A model generated the notes under the pieces. It worked only from the letters and a program-made list of their open reading frames with translations. It was not told where the DNA came from and searched no databases. Below, one piece after another: positions 53,158 to 64,000 of a stretch of DNA of 64,000 nt (position 1 is its first letter; the number at the start of each line of letters is the position of its first letter). Source of the DNA: Gnetum montanum (lineage: Eukaryota; Streptophyta; Gnetopsida; Gnetales; Gnetaceae); assembly GCA_015680685.1 (NCBI GenBank), contig MNCI01015530.1:478159-542158 (forward strand), given 5' to 3'. A program made the translations under genes and the position numbers.

Positions 53158-56100
53158 TGATGAAGCATCTTCCTTAGGGTGCATCAATGTGATCCCATCA
53201 ATGTAGTCATGTTGACGTGATCCTATTGATGTGGGCAAGTTGACGCATGGTTTGATGCGTTGACGTGACCCTATTGATGCAATGTCTTGTCTTTTCTATA
53301 AATACACTTTCACCAGTCACATTAGTAACATATCAGAGTTCTTGTAGTTTGTATTTTCAAGAGTTAGAATATTTTCTAAGTGCCCTTAGTAGGAGTGAGA
53401 AGTGTACAGATCTTTATTGAAGCACTAATGTACCTAAGCACCTTGGTGTGATTAGCAATAAGGACGAGCTTTCTTCATAAACCTTGCAGCACTTAGACTT
53501 AGCTTAATGTTTACTTAATGCATTTATTATCCATGCACTTTACTTTACTGCATTTAATTAATTAATTAATTTCCAATAATTAATACACATAAGTATAACC
53601 ATCTCGAGCATACACTTAACACTTGATAATCCTAATAGCACTTAACACTTGTTAACCCAGTAGCGTTGTAGTATGTTTAGGATGTGTATGGTAGATGGGA
53701 ATGGATGCTTATGTTAGGATTAGCTACGCATTAGTTAGTTATTAGATTATTAAACATTTAATTACTTTATTTTCAACACTTAGGCAAATTAAATAAAATG
53801 ATAAAAATCATATGCCTCGGTTACACTTAACCATACCTTTGCACTTCATAAGTGAAACTAAGAAGCCAACGATCACATCCATTAAATTCACTATCTAGAC
53901 CCAATGCACTTAGAGAGCTAAAGTCTATGGAATTCAACCAGATTGCTTAGTGAACATTAGTGATTCATATGGTTGGCCGTAGGGACTACTCGTTGTTCAT
54001 TGTTGGTGTCATTATTAGGGACTTTAGTTAGCCACGTGCACTATCTAGGACAATAATGAAGTCACTAAACAATCTTTGTATTATCAATTTATCTTTTTGG
54101 AAATATTAGTATTTTAAGTCAAACACATTATTAATTGAAAGCCTAGGACCTTCTCTAAACCTAGAAAAGATAGATCAAGGGACTATGGGGGGAGATATAG
54201 GAGCCATGGTGATTCTCCCAATTCCTCATCCTCCTCTTCCTCTTCAACATCTAGTTCCGACGAAGGTGAATGTAGGTATAGAGATAGAGCTTCACTATGG
54301 GGTCAAGATAAAGATAGAAATTGAACCCAAGGGAAAAATCAAGGACATCAAAATGAGCATAAACAAGATTGTCACAATCAAACAAATAGAAATGGCGATT
54401 ATCACGATCACATGTGTAATGAAAATGAACCCTTGTTGGCAACTAGGAGCATGACACAAATCCAAGAGGTAGTTAGAATACCTTATAGGCATCAAAGGGA
54501 AAGTTGCATCAAATGATTAGATATGAATAACATTCCTAGATTTGAGGGCAATGATAATTCTGATTCACAACATCATCTACAAGCCTTCTATGTTGCCTAC
54601 GCCTTATAGAACATCAAAAGTAAGTGCCAAAAGATTAAGCTCTTTCCTAAGATACTCATAGAAGAAGCTGAGAGTTGGTATAGATCATTAGAGCTAGATT
54701 CAATCCACCGATGATCTACAATGCTTGGGATTTTCAATGAAAAATATCAAACCTATGAAATACTGTTTAATTTGAGAAAACAAATCCAAGGATGGAAGCA
54801 AGGAAATCATGAATCCTTTGATATGGCCTTAAACAATTACTATTCTCTACTACATAGATGTCTAGGTCATGGGTTTTTTCAAAAGGAGCAACTTCTCCAC
54901 ATCATAGATGGGCTTCGTAACCAAACGAAGAAGACCATTGGGATCTACACCCAAGGATGACTATCCAAATTGAAAGCCTATTGGATACAAAGGCTAGTGG
55001 AATAAGTGGTGAAGGAAGAAGGAGAGTTATGTAAAAGGGAGAGCGTTAAGTAATATAACTAGAATCCAACTCTTTAAATAAGAGAGATCCATATTTATGA
55101 TAAGGAAAAAGAGGAAGTTCTCGATGTGTTGATTTCACAATAAACCATGCTAATACAAAAGTTTATTGCTAAGATTGAAGCAAAGCTAGATAAGATATGG
55201 GAGTTGATGAATGAAAAAGTTACAACTTTCTTAGGAACCATAAGGGAGAAGATAGTGCAAAAAGAATCAAGTGATCAAAACAAAAAGAGAAAAAAAAAGA
55301 ACAATGAAATAGAGGTAATTAGCAAAAAATGGAAAAAAACTATAGTAACAGAGGTTACAAATTCAAATACAAAAGAGGAGGATGGATGTGACATTTGCCA
55401 ATATGATCATCCAAAGTGCTATTGCCTAGGTAAGTTACATCTACATGAGTATGGGGCTTTTGCTTTAAGTCCCAAGTTTGTACAAAAGCAAATGCCTAGG
55501 AAATTACCTTTTCCATAAGCTAATTATAGAAAATCCTACAACCAACCATACTATCCTCATGGAACTTCTTATTAGCCTCAAAACTATCATCAACCATAGT
55601 GGCAAAATCCATAGTCATGAGGGAGGCCATCATCAAACCAACACTACCCTTACTACCAGCTAGACCCATATGGATATTATGTTCAACAACCTATTTTTCC
55701 AACTAGTTTTACTTTCTCTACATCAAATCACTACTACCATCCTCTTGAATATCATCAACCTACAACATTTCCCGTGGGATCACCATCTCATGCCTCTTAT
55801 CCTTCGACACATCCTCACTACTCTTATACTTCCCTCCATCACATGCCACCACCAACAATGCAGGAAGAATTAGCACTGCAACCTCAACAGAAGAATCCCA
55901 CTTGTGCTATGAACACATACAAAGATGATCATGTTAGTAGATCTTCGTAGAAATCTTGGAAACATCTCTTCTTTAGGATGGTTTCCACTCATGTGAATAA
56001 AACATGTATATCTAGTAGCTCATCAAAACCAGCATAAGGCAAATTTGGTGCAATACCCTTCCTTGTTGAAACAATGTCTTCCAATTCTACACAAGAGCTA

Positions 56101-56395
56101 ATAGCTATCACCACTCCAACACAAAATGTAAAAGAGAAACCTATCATTGAGGAAAGATAGAACATTCCATGCATTACTAGTAATAACAAAGGATGCAACT
56201 GTGGGCTAAAGGTTTAAAGTGTTCACTCAATTCCTACACCAACCCATAATAAACATAAGGAACAAGAGTCTATGCTAAATCGGGTTCACAAAATAGTCAC
56301 TAAACCAAAGGATACCCAGTGGCTTGCAAATCAGAATGATGAACTATTCAAGCAATGCATGGAAACATATAACCTAATGAATCATAAATTGGTTG
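53158..56395 (+). mobile_element. Ty3/Gypsy-like module 1: LTR/leader plus gag
   Basis: Begins with an LTR-like block with a promoter-type CTATAAATACAC near 53298 and a long leader. A gag region follows: GDNIPRFEGN-type start near 54525, KLFPKILIEEAESWYRSLE near 54645, HRCLGHGFFQKEQLLHII near 54860, and a Cys/His motif CDICQYDHPKCYC near 55387. Then Pro/Ser-rich sequence to about 55900. No protease or RT follows before the next module starts. Several frame breaks. Confidence 0.65.
54181..55900 (+). pseudogene. Gypsy-like gag, module 1
   Basis: Structural gag protein pieces in more than one frame. The central capsid-like part (54530-54960) aligns block by block with module 2 (58320-58780): RFEG, ILIEEAES, YRSLE, YYSLLHRCLGHG. 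The Cys/His motif CDICQYDHPKCYC is an unusual knuckle, CX2CX3HX2CXC. No intact frame. Confidence 0.65.
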
Positions 56396-57449
56396 CATCA
56401 ATTGGGCCCTATCAACTAGGCCTCATTGACTAGGCCCTACCGACGCATGATTTGATGCATTAACGTGGCCCCATCGACGTAGTGTCTATTTTCACCTATA
56501 AATATGCACTCACCCACCATGTTTATGGCATGTCTTGTCATAGTTGTAGTGGAGCTCTTACAGTTTTGTCATCTGGAAGTTAGAATATTTTTCTAAGTTC
56601 TTGTAGTAGGAGTTAAGAGTGTACGGATCTTTATTTGAGCACTATTATACTTAAGCACAATAGTTTGTGCACCAATAAAGATGAGCTTTTTGAGAAACAT
56701 TATAGCACTTTGAAATAGATTAATTATTTAGGTATGCATTTAATGTTTTATGAAATTTTCTTTAATGCTTTAAGTAATTAAATAATTAATTAGGCTAAAT
56801 AAAGCTAAATTAAGTTAGATTAAATAGTAATTAATTAAGCACATAAGTACGACCACTTCGAGCATATGCTTGGCTCTTGGTAATCCCAATAATGCTTAAC
56901 ATTTGGTAACCCAGTAGTGTTAGACGTGTTCACGATGTGTATGCCAACTGGAAACTAATGCTTATGTTAGGATTAGTTAGGTGTAGCTAATTAGATTAAA
57001 TTAAAAATTTAATTATCTTATTTTTATTCATCATTCTTTACCCTTAGGCGACTTAAAACATAAAAATGATAAAAATCATATGCCTTAGTTGCATTTAACC
57101 ATACCTTTGCATTTCACAAGTGTAATTGGGAAGACAACAATTGCAACAATTAGTTTCACTTCCTATAGACTAGTATGCTTAGAAGGCTACAAGTCGACAG
57201 AATTTGACTAGATTGCACATGAACGCTTAGTGATTTATATGATTGGGCATAGGGTCTACTTGCCACTCATCATTGACACTATTGTTGGGGAGTTATAGTT
57301 GGATACATGCACTATCTAGGATTTGGTAAATATTATTTAGGATCATTGGCTTGAACCCTAAAGTCATAATCATTTGAAAAAATAAATATATAAGAATTAA
57401 TCAAAACTATATTACAAGCACACTAAGAAATTATTTTTAACAAAAATGT

Positions 57450-59700
57450 CTTCTTCTCATAGGCAATACGATTCTAAGTCAACAGTACCACAAGAATGCA
57501 AAGTAATGTACACTCATCCTGATGAGCTTGTATTTAATTTTACTTACATCCTCCATTAGGATGAACAAACGCAATGGTGAGAAATGGAGGGGAATCTTGT
57601 ATTGCCACATGACTGACTATTCCCAAGATATTGCTCCAAACCCTTTCAAGTTTGGGCATCAAGGAGCTTCACAAAGAGTATGTTGTGGAAGATCATGATT
57701 TTTGGGACTACCAACCCACTAAAACACAATGCAAATGAGATCGACAACAAGAAAAGCACTATAAAGCTATGAAGGGGAAATAGTTTACTAATCCCTTGTT
57801 CCTACTAGATGAAAAGGATAATGAGGATCCTCTTTCCAAGGGTTCTTAACATGTAGACTCTTCATCTCTTAACTCTAGTGAAGGGAAGCCAAACTTGAAT
57901 CTTAAATTAGTGATCAACAATCGAAGTTTTGGTAACAGTGAGCTCCATAGTCATGCGAGTTCTAAGAAAGGGAATCACGGTGGGAACTCAAACAAGCATA
58001 ATGACAATCATTCTAAGGATTGTGGCTATGACAAATGAAGGAGAATTGGTAGACACCACGATGGTGGAAGTCCTCCTCCCTCTTCACCCACTTCATTCGG
58101 TTCAACTTCCTCCTCTAAATTTGAGCAGAATTGTAGAGGGTGGGATAAAAATGATAATCGTAGAGACCACCATGAACAAAGGAATGGTAGAAAACATCAT
58201 AGGTGTCATCAAGATTATGACAATGAACCTTTGCTAGCCACTTGAAATATGCTTAACATCACAGAGGCTATCAGAATTTTAACCAAGCATGTGAAAGATA
58301 GCCGAATCAAGAGGTTAGGTATTTACAATATTCATAGATTTGAGGGGGGATAGAACTCAGATCCTCAAACACATTTACAAGCCTTTCACGATTCCTATGC
58401 CTTAAAAAATATTGAAAATGATTGGAAAAAGCTCAAGTTGTGTCCTAGAACACTCATTAAGGAAGCAGAAAGCTAGTACCGATCTCTAGAACCAGAATCC
58501 ATCCTTTGATGGAGTACAATGCTAAAATTGTTTAATAATAAGTATTAGACGTACTCCAGAGTGTCAAACCTGTGAAGGTAAATCCAAGGCTAGAAACAAG
58601 GAATACACGAGCCTTTGGATGCTGCTATGGACAGATATTATTCCCTTTTGCATAGATGTCTTGGCCATGGTTATTCTAAATGGGAGCAGCTTCACCATAG
58701 CATAGCTGGAATTCAATTAGAAATGAGGAGAATTCTTGGGGTCTATGCCAAAGGGAGACTGTCAAAACTAAGAGCCCATCAGATTTAAGGTTTGATTGAG
58801 TAGGTTGCAAAAGAAGAAGGCAAGTTGAGAAAATGAAAAAGTGCTAAGGAGTATAACTAGGATCCATCCATTAGAAAAAGGAAGGTTACATTCTATGATA
58901 GTGAGGGGGAAGCACCACTTGATGAGGTGGTGTAGCAAAAAACCTTGCTAATTCAAAAATCTGTCTGAAATTTCAACTAAGGTTGACAAAATATAGAAAG
59001 GTTTGGATAAAAAATTTCAAACTACTCTAAAAATTGTAGAAGAATCCAAAGACCAAGGTTGTGATTGTGATAGAAGGAGAAACAAAGAAGCTAAATGTGC
59101 CTACCAAAGGGGTAAGGGTAAGTCTACGATAGTAGAAGAGGTTGTGGAGTCAAAATTAGATGACGACAGTGGATGTGACATTTGCTAATATGACCATCCC
59201 AAGGGATGTTGCCCTATTATGTTACACTTACAAAAATTTGGATTGTATGCTTTGATTTCTAAAGTAGCATGAAGATAAGCATCTAGAAGGTTACCTTATC
59301 CTCAAGGCAACCCAAGGCAGCTCCAATAACAACAACAGGCTTATTATCCAAGTGGAGCTCTACCACAACCACATAAAAAAGTTAGCAATGGCAACACCCA
59401 TAGTCATGGGGGATGCCACCACTAAGACAACAATACCCTTACAGGTAGTCAGATCCATATGGGTACTATATCTAGCAACCAATGTCTCCACATGACTCTT
59501 CTAGTCATGCTTCTTTTCAACATGACTAATACCATCTACAATATTATAGAACTCATTCTCCATCTACTAGAGGGGGAACCCCATATCCCTATCATCCTCC
59601 TCATCCATCAACACATGCTTCTCCATCCTCAACCCAATTACCACCTACTCCACCCATGTAGGATGAGCTTCTAACTTAGTTGTAACAACGTAATGCTACT
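57450..59700 (+). pseudogene. Gypsy-like gag, module 2
   Basis: Capsid-like blocks near 58320-58780 match module 1. A Cys motif CDIC follows at 59180, and then a Pro/Ser/His-rich tail. Broken by many stops and frame changes. Confidence 0.6.
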
Positions 59701-59949
59701 AGAGCCGATAACTTATAGTTGACTCGTTAGCTGAGTGGTTTGGAACAAAGATCCTGTAAAAGACCATACTTCTAAACCAATAGTGCTACTAAACCCTCAC
59801 CTACTTATGTAGCTTGTCACCCTATATCTGCTTCATCCTCTGCATCCATTCCTTTTGAGAGCCCTTCAAACCAAAATCCTTCCAAAATCTACATAGTTAT
59901 ATTAACCTATGCTATATTTGATTGGATCAAGGTTGGCAACCTTCCTAGG

Positions 59950-60380
59950 AAAATATCTGATCCTGTAAGTCCTCTCATCTATTTGCAAATTGCAAGGAAT
60001 GAGCCATGCAAGGCTCTTCTTGACTTAGGTTCTGGAGTTAATTTGATTTCTCAAAAAATGTATAATGTCTAAAACCTACCTTCTCTTAAGAAGAGCAACA
60101 TCCATTTAGAATTGGTAAACCAATCCATCACTATTCCATTGGAACTGGTAGAAGATATTGTAACCATTGTTTGTGGGTGGTCTTATCCTATTGATTTCCT
60201 AGTAATCAAAGTTGAGAACTACTAGGGGGACTTTCCAATCATTATGGGAAGGGCTTGGTTAAGCATTGTTGATACACGAATGGATATCATAAATCTTTCC
60301 CTAGAAATTTCCAAGGAAAAATGCATTCAAAAAGATAAAAAAGAAACAAGTTTCATGCATTGTGTACAGTGATACAGGGT
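59950..60380 (+). pseudogene. Gypsy aspartic protease, module 2
   Basis: Reads ALLDLGSGVNLISQKMY near 60020, with LDLGS in place of the usual LDxGA/S active-site strand; the catalytic Asp is kept. It is followed by the second conserved block FPIIMGRAWLSIVDTRMDI near 60235. One TAG lies inside. Confidence 0.7.
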
Positions 60381-60689
60381 GCAATTGTGTGTAGAAACTC
60401 TGGTTTGTGAAAAGAGTGTACATTTCTACATGTAAAAAATATGCAAATGAGGTAGATATTCAAAGGTTCCTGTACATAGTAACCACAAAGCACGAGAGCA
60501 CCCAATGGCTAACACATGATCGTAGAAGTAGCACACTTTGCATGGAACCTGAGCAACTTCATTACCAACTAGAGCAAGTTCATTACCAACTCTTTGATGA
60601 TGCAAATGATGATACATATTGGGGAGAGTTGGAAATTTCTAAAATTTTAAACAATAGCCCTTAGAGTTAAAAACTCTACCTACCAGCAT

Positions 60690-61600
60690 GGATTATGCAT
60701 TTTTGAAAAATGGCAAGCTAGTAATCATCAATGCCAATCTTGCTCCTATATAGAAATGGATGCTATTGAGAGTGGCCAATAAATGGCTAATAGCCTTTGC
60801 TTGGTCATATCCTGAACTCATAGGGATTGATCCTAGGATATGCTACAATCATATCTACACTAATATGGCCATGAAGCCAAAGAGGTAGCTACAGTGGTGG
60901 TTAAACCTCAAATTGAAGAAGATTGTCAAAGGGAAAATCAAACAAATCCTCAAGGTGGGGTTTATCTATTCCATTATAGATAGTGAGTGGGTTAGCCCAC
61001 TCATGATTATGTTGTAGAAAGGTGGAAAGTGGCGGGTTTGCATCAACTTCTAGCTATTAAATATGGCAACATTCAAAGACCATTTTTCATTGCCATTTGT
61101 GAATCAAGTGTTGGACACTATATTTGGGCATTGCTATTATAGCTTTTTGGATGGTTATAGTGGTTATAACCAAATCCAAATTGTGTCAAAGGATCAAGCT
61201 AAAACAACATTCATGAGTCCTTGAGGGACTTTTGCATATCGAAAGATGCCTTTGGTTTGTGCAATGCTCCTACAACATTCCAACGCTTGGTCTTGAGCAT
61301 TTGTTAGTAACAAATTGGTTCTGGGGTGGACGTCTTCATGGATGACTTCTCCACCTATGGTGACACATTTAAACAAGCCTTGGACCACCTTAAGTAAGTG
61401 ATTAGAAGGTGTGTGAAGATAAATCTTTAGCTCAATTAATAGAAGAGCCATTTGATGGTCTAGGAGGACATTGTACTAGGGCATAGAATTTCTCAGGTAG
61501 GGATTGAGGTGGACCCTAAAATGATAAGGGTTATCTAAAGAATAACTACCCAATCAAAAACTGTTAAAGATGTCTAGCTATTCCTTGGACACACTGGCTG
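60690..61600 (+). pseudogene. Gypsy reverse transcriptase, module 2
   Basis: RT motifs in order: IGIDPRICYNHI, VGFIYSIIDSEWVSPLMIM, GKWRVCINF, FLDGYSGYNQIQI (near 61150), VDVFMDDFS with intact catalytic Asp pair (near 61335), and LGHRISQVGIEVDP. Stops and frameshifts lie between blocks. No integrase was recognised before 61920. Confidence 0.75.
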
Positions 61601-61802
61601 CTATTGATGTTTTATAGAGAATTTCTCTAAGATCTCAAAATTGTTGGTCAAGCTTACAAAAAAGACGTTCCATTCATCTAGACCAAGGAATGCAAAAATG
61701 CATTCCAAAGCCTCAAGCAGAAGCTTTTAGAGACTTCAATTTTACGAGCACCTGATTAATCTAGACTGTTTCATATAATGAGAGATGTATCAAATTATGT
61801 CT

Positions 61803-61890
61803 TGGGAGCCATGCTTATGTAGTTGGATGACAAGAAACATCCATATNAGGAGCCATGCTTATGTAGTTGGATGACAAGAAACATCCATAT
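61803..61890. other. Direct duplication around N at 61846
   Basis: The segment GGAGCCATGCTTATGTAG ... ACATCCATAT is present on both sides of the N without a spacer, as at 10158. Probably an assembly join. Confidence 0.75.
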
Positions 61891-61925
61891 TGAAACACCA
61901 CCAAATGTAGACTACAACATCTTGA

Positions 61926-62330
61926 CTGCAAATTTTTTTAAGTGTTAGGACTACACTCTCCATTGCCTCAATGCGTAGTCAGCCTCTTGTGGAGAGCGTA
62001 GTTAACACGAAGGCCAGTTTTGCAATTTTTTCTAAGTGTTGGTACAAAGCCAGCTGTTGCAAATTTTTCTAAGTGCTGGGACTACACTCTCCACTGCCCC
62101 AGAGCATAGTTAGCCTCTTGTGGATAATGTAGTCAGCATGAAGGCCTAGGTTTTGTAGATTTTTCTAAGTGCTGAAAGTATGGTCTCTCCTAGGTGGGAG
62201 CATAGTTAGGCTCCAGTAGAGAGTGTAGCTAGCGCAAAAGCCAATTTTTTGCAAACTTTTTCTAAGTATGGGACTACACTCTCCCACAGTCTAGAGAATA
62301 GTTAGCTAGAACAGTCTCCAGCAACCTCCA
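61926..62330. repeat. Minisatellite-like array, units about 100-130 bp
   Basis: About four diverged units, each with a TTTTTTCTAAGTG-type start, GGACTACACTCTCCA, then GAGCATAGTTAGCCTC and GAGAGxGTAGT. Units vary in length. Confidence 0.65.
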
Positions 62331-64000
62331 CAGCATGGCAATGCCACTCAACTCAGCTCCAACTCATCTTTAGCAAGCATAGTTAGCAAAATGCTTCCTT
62401 TTGTATCCCCTTTTTTGCCCCAAATTTGTAAGTATGCTTGACCCCACATGAGAGCATGGAGAGCATAGTCCTAGAGTGTAGTCTGCAAGTTTCATTTTCT
62501 TAGGTACCTTGCGGTCCTCTCAATGCATATACATGCAGTTGGCAGTGTAGTCATAGTCTTATAGTCTCATAGAATCTAGTAGAGCATAGCAAAGCACAAC
62601 ACCACTAGCTCAGTGCAGAGCGTAGTTAGGTGAGAGCATAGTCCCAACCATCCCCTCTACCATGTGGTAGTTATCTCACACTTCGTGCTAATCCTAAACC
62701 TATAAATACCCATGTCCTTAACATTTTTGGTGTTGGTTGGCAAAAAATCTAGGTTGGAAAATTTTAGAGTGGGCAAACCAAAAAGGCATTTTGGCAAACC
62801 AAGAAGAGATGAAGTTGTAGACAATCGCAAACACCATAGCTAATAGTACACCGTGGTGGCCAACTTGGTAGATAGATACCTTGACAGAATGCCAGTCTTC
62901 ATAGCCAAACATCCCCAAGACTGTGACTACATTGTCCACTACACTTGTTGTACATTGTGTACCTTCTACTCCTTTTGGTGTTAACTATGCTCAACCCAAC
63001 TTGGGGTGGTGTTCTGCTTCTCTCTTCCTCTTTATTTGCATGTTTCGCATTTTCACTTGCATTTTCATTGTTTTACCACATAGTTGCATCTAAAACTATG
63101 CTTGGGTGGTGGTCTACATGTGTTGACATTGTCCACTTCGCTAAAACTGTTAACTATGCTCAACCCCATTGACACCGCTTGAATAGTTAGCATCATTTTG
63201 CATAAGCACCGTAGCTAACTATGCTGCACCCCTCATTGCATTTGGTAAGTTCTTATTTGATTAGCCTTACCATTCAGGGCATCCCATCTTAACCTCTAAG
63301 AGGCCCTCACATAGATTCAAAGTTAGGCTATTTGCTTGTGGACCTTGGTGTTCCAGCTATCGACGTTTTCAGTTGCCACAATTTCTAGTGCTAGAAGGAG
63401 GGCTAACCATTTTCTTTTTCAAACTTTGTTGTGGTTGTCTTGCATGGTCTCTGCATCACCATTGCTAGCTTCAGGCCAACGTAGATGATAACACCCTTGG
63501 GGACCTAGTGCATGCGTAGCAATAGCTAGATCTTAGGCCAGTGTAGGCATTGTCTACTAACCGATTAGTGTAGATTGGACCTCATTGTTAGTTGTCTCGA
63601 AACCTTGCATAGTAACCCAAAGCACACATATCCACTATTTACCAAATTTCTGATAGTTCTAGTAGAGAGTGTGGTTAGCTACAGCATAGATAGCATAGTT
63701 AGCTCTAGTGTAGAGAGCATAGTCAACCTCTAGCTTTGAGAGGATAGTCAGCCTCTATCATAGAGAGCATAGTCAATGGTGTTAGTAGTATTTCGTGATC
63801 AGTAACCCTTGTAGTACCTTCTTGCAACTTAATCCACATCCATGAACCCTTAATAGCCTTCAACGTTAGTCCTAAGCACAATCGCCATCTTGCACAGCCA
63901 ACAAGAGACAAGGATTAACAACCTTGGGAATCCTATAATGGTAGAGCTAAGGTAATCCCTTAGGCTACGTAGTCAAGACCCAGAGTACACTATGCTCAGT
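62331..64000. repeat. Dispersed GAGCATAGTTAGC motif region
   Basis: The short motif GAGAGCATAGT(T/C)A(G/A)C recurs many times to the window end, densest at 63660-63775. A TATA-like CTATAAATACCC lies at about 62700. It may be the LTR or 3' part of a retroelement that continues past the window. No coding motif was recognised. Confidence 0.45.

Larger units (their letters stand above)
56400..61920 (+). mobile_element. Ty3/Gypsy-like module 2: LTR/leader, gag, protease, RT
   Basis: The LTR/leader block (56400-57430) is a diverged copy of that in module 1, including CTATAAATATGC near 56500 and the TACGGATCTTTATTTGAGCA stretch. It is followed by gag (57450-59700), protease (about 59950-60330) and RT (about 60690-61600). 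This order fits Ty3/Gypsy. Stops are frequent. No right-hand LTR was identified before the minisatellite region. Confidence 0.7.

Noticed and set aside
59700-59770. A tRNA-like TTAGCTGAGTGGTT stretch
   Set aside because: It resembles a D-arm sequence, but no matching acceptor stem or anticodon arm could be built around it.
1-64000. Bacterial-type systems such as CRISPR, operons or phage modules
   Set aside because: All recognisable genes are plant or plant retroelement, introns are spliceosomal, and no regularly spaced short repeats with unique spacers were seen.

Overview
The window is plant nuclear DNA from a species with a large, repeat-filled genome. Introns reach 24.6 kb and are packed with degraded L1-type LINEs and LTR retrotransposons, and the sequence is AT-rich. 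A gymnosperm fits best (inference from intron size and repeat load), but the species cannot be fixed from the sequence. No bacterial or phage-like genes, CRISPR array, rRNA or convincing tRNA was seen.

The one clear host gene lies on the minus strand. I reconstructed eleven coding exons by hand, from the ATG at 49463 to the stop at 8865, plus a 5'UTR exon near 50273-50405. Every splice junction keeps the reading frame. The predicted protein is 324 residues: an N-terminal RRM, an Arg/Asp/Glu-rich then Ser/Pro/Arg-rich middle, and a C-terminal coiled coil. The RRM exons sit at 45-49 kb, the middle exons at 34.0-34.7 kb, and most of the coiled-coil exons at 8.9-9.4 kb. Intron 8 (24.6 kb) holds an RTE-type LINE tail, a Ty3/Gypsy-like gag-protease remnant, a second non-LTR RT fragment, a Copia element with both LTRs and a 5-bp target duplication, and two large L1-type LINEs. 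Intron 4 (10.6 kb) holds a near full-length LINE beside a foldback of about 255-bp arms.

Downstream of the gene (1-8.2 kb) a repeat carries a 5.2-kb insertion with a 14-bp target duplication; a neighbouring copy of the repeat preserves the empty site. The insertion is a LINE joined at its 5' end to an antisense fragment that resembles the start of a SYP5-family syntaxin. Upstream of the gene (50.5-64 kb) there is AT-rich DNA with tandem repeats, then two related Ty3/Gypsy modules and minisatellite-like sequence.

The most novel items are: a roughly 95-residue C-terminal extension, followed by a coiled-coil-like tail, shared by three LINE copies; the syntaxin capture; an AUG-stop uORF in the predicted 5'UTR; the intronic foldback; and a run of TAG codons at Gln/Trp positions that looks like decay of methylated CHG sites. 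Six single-N positions look like assembly joins and caution against over-reading those spots.
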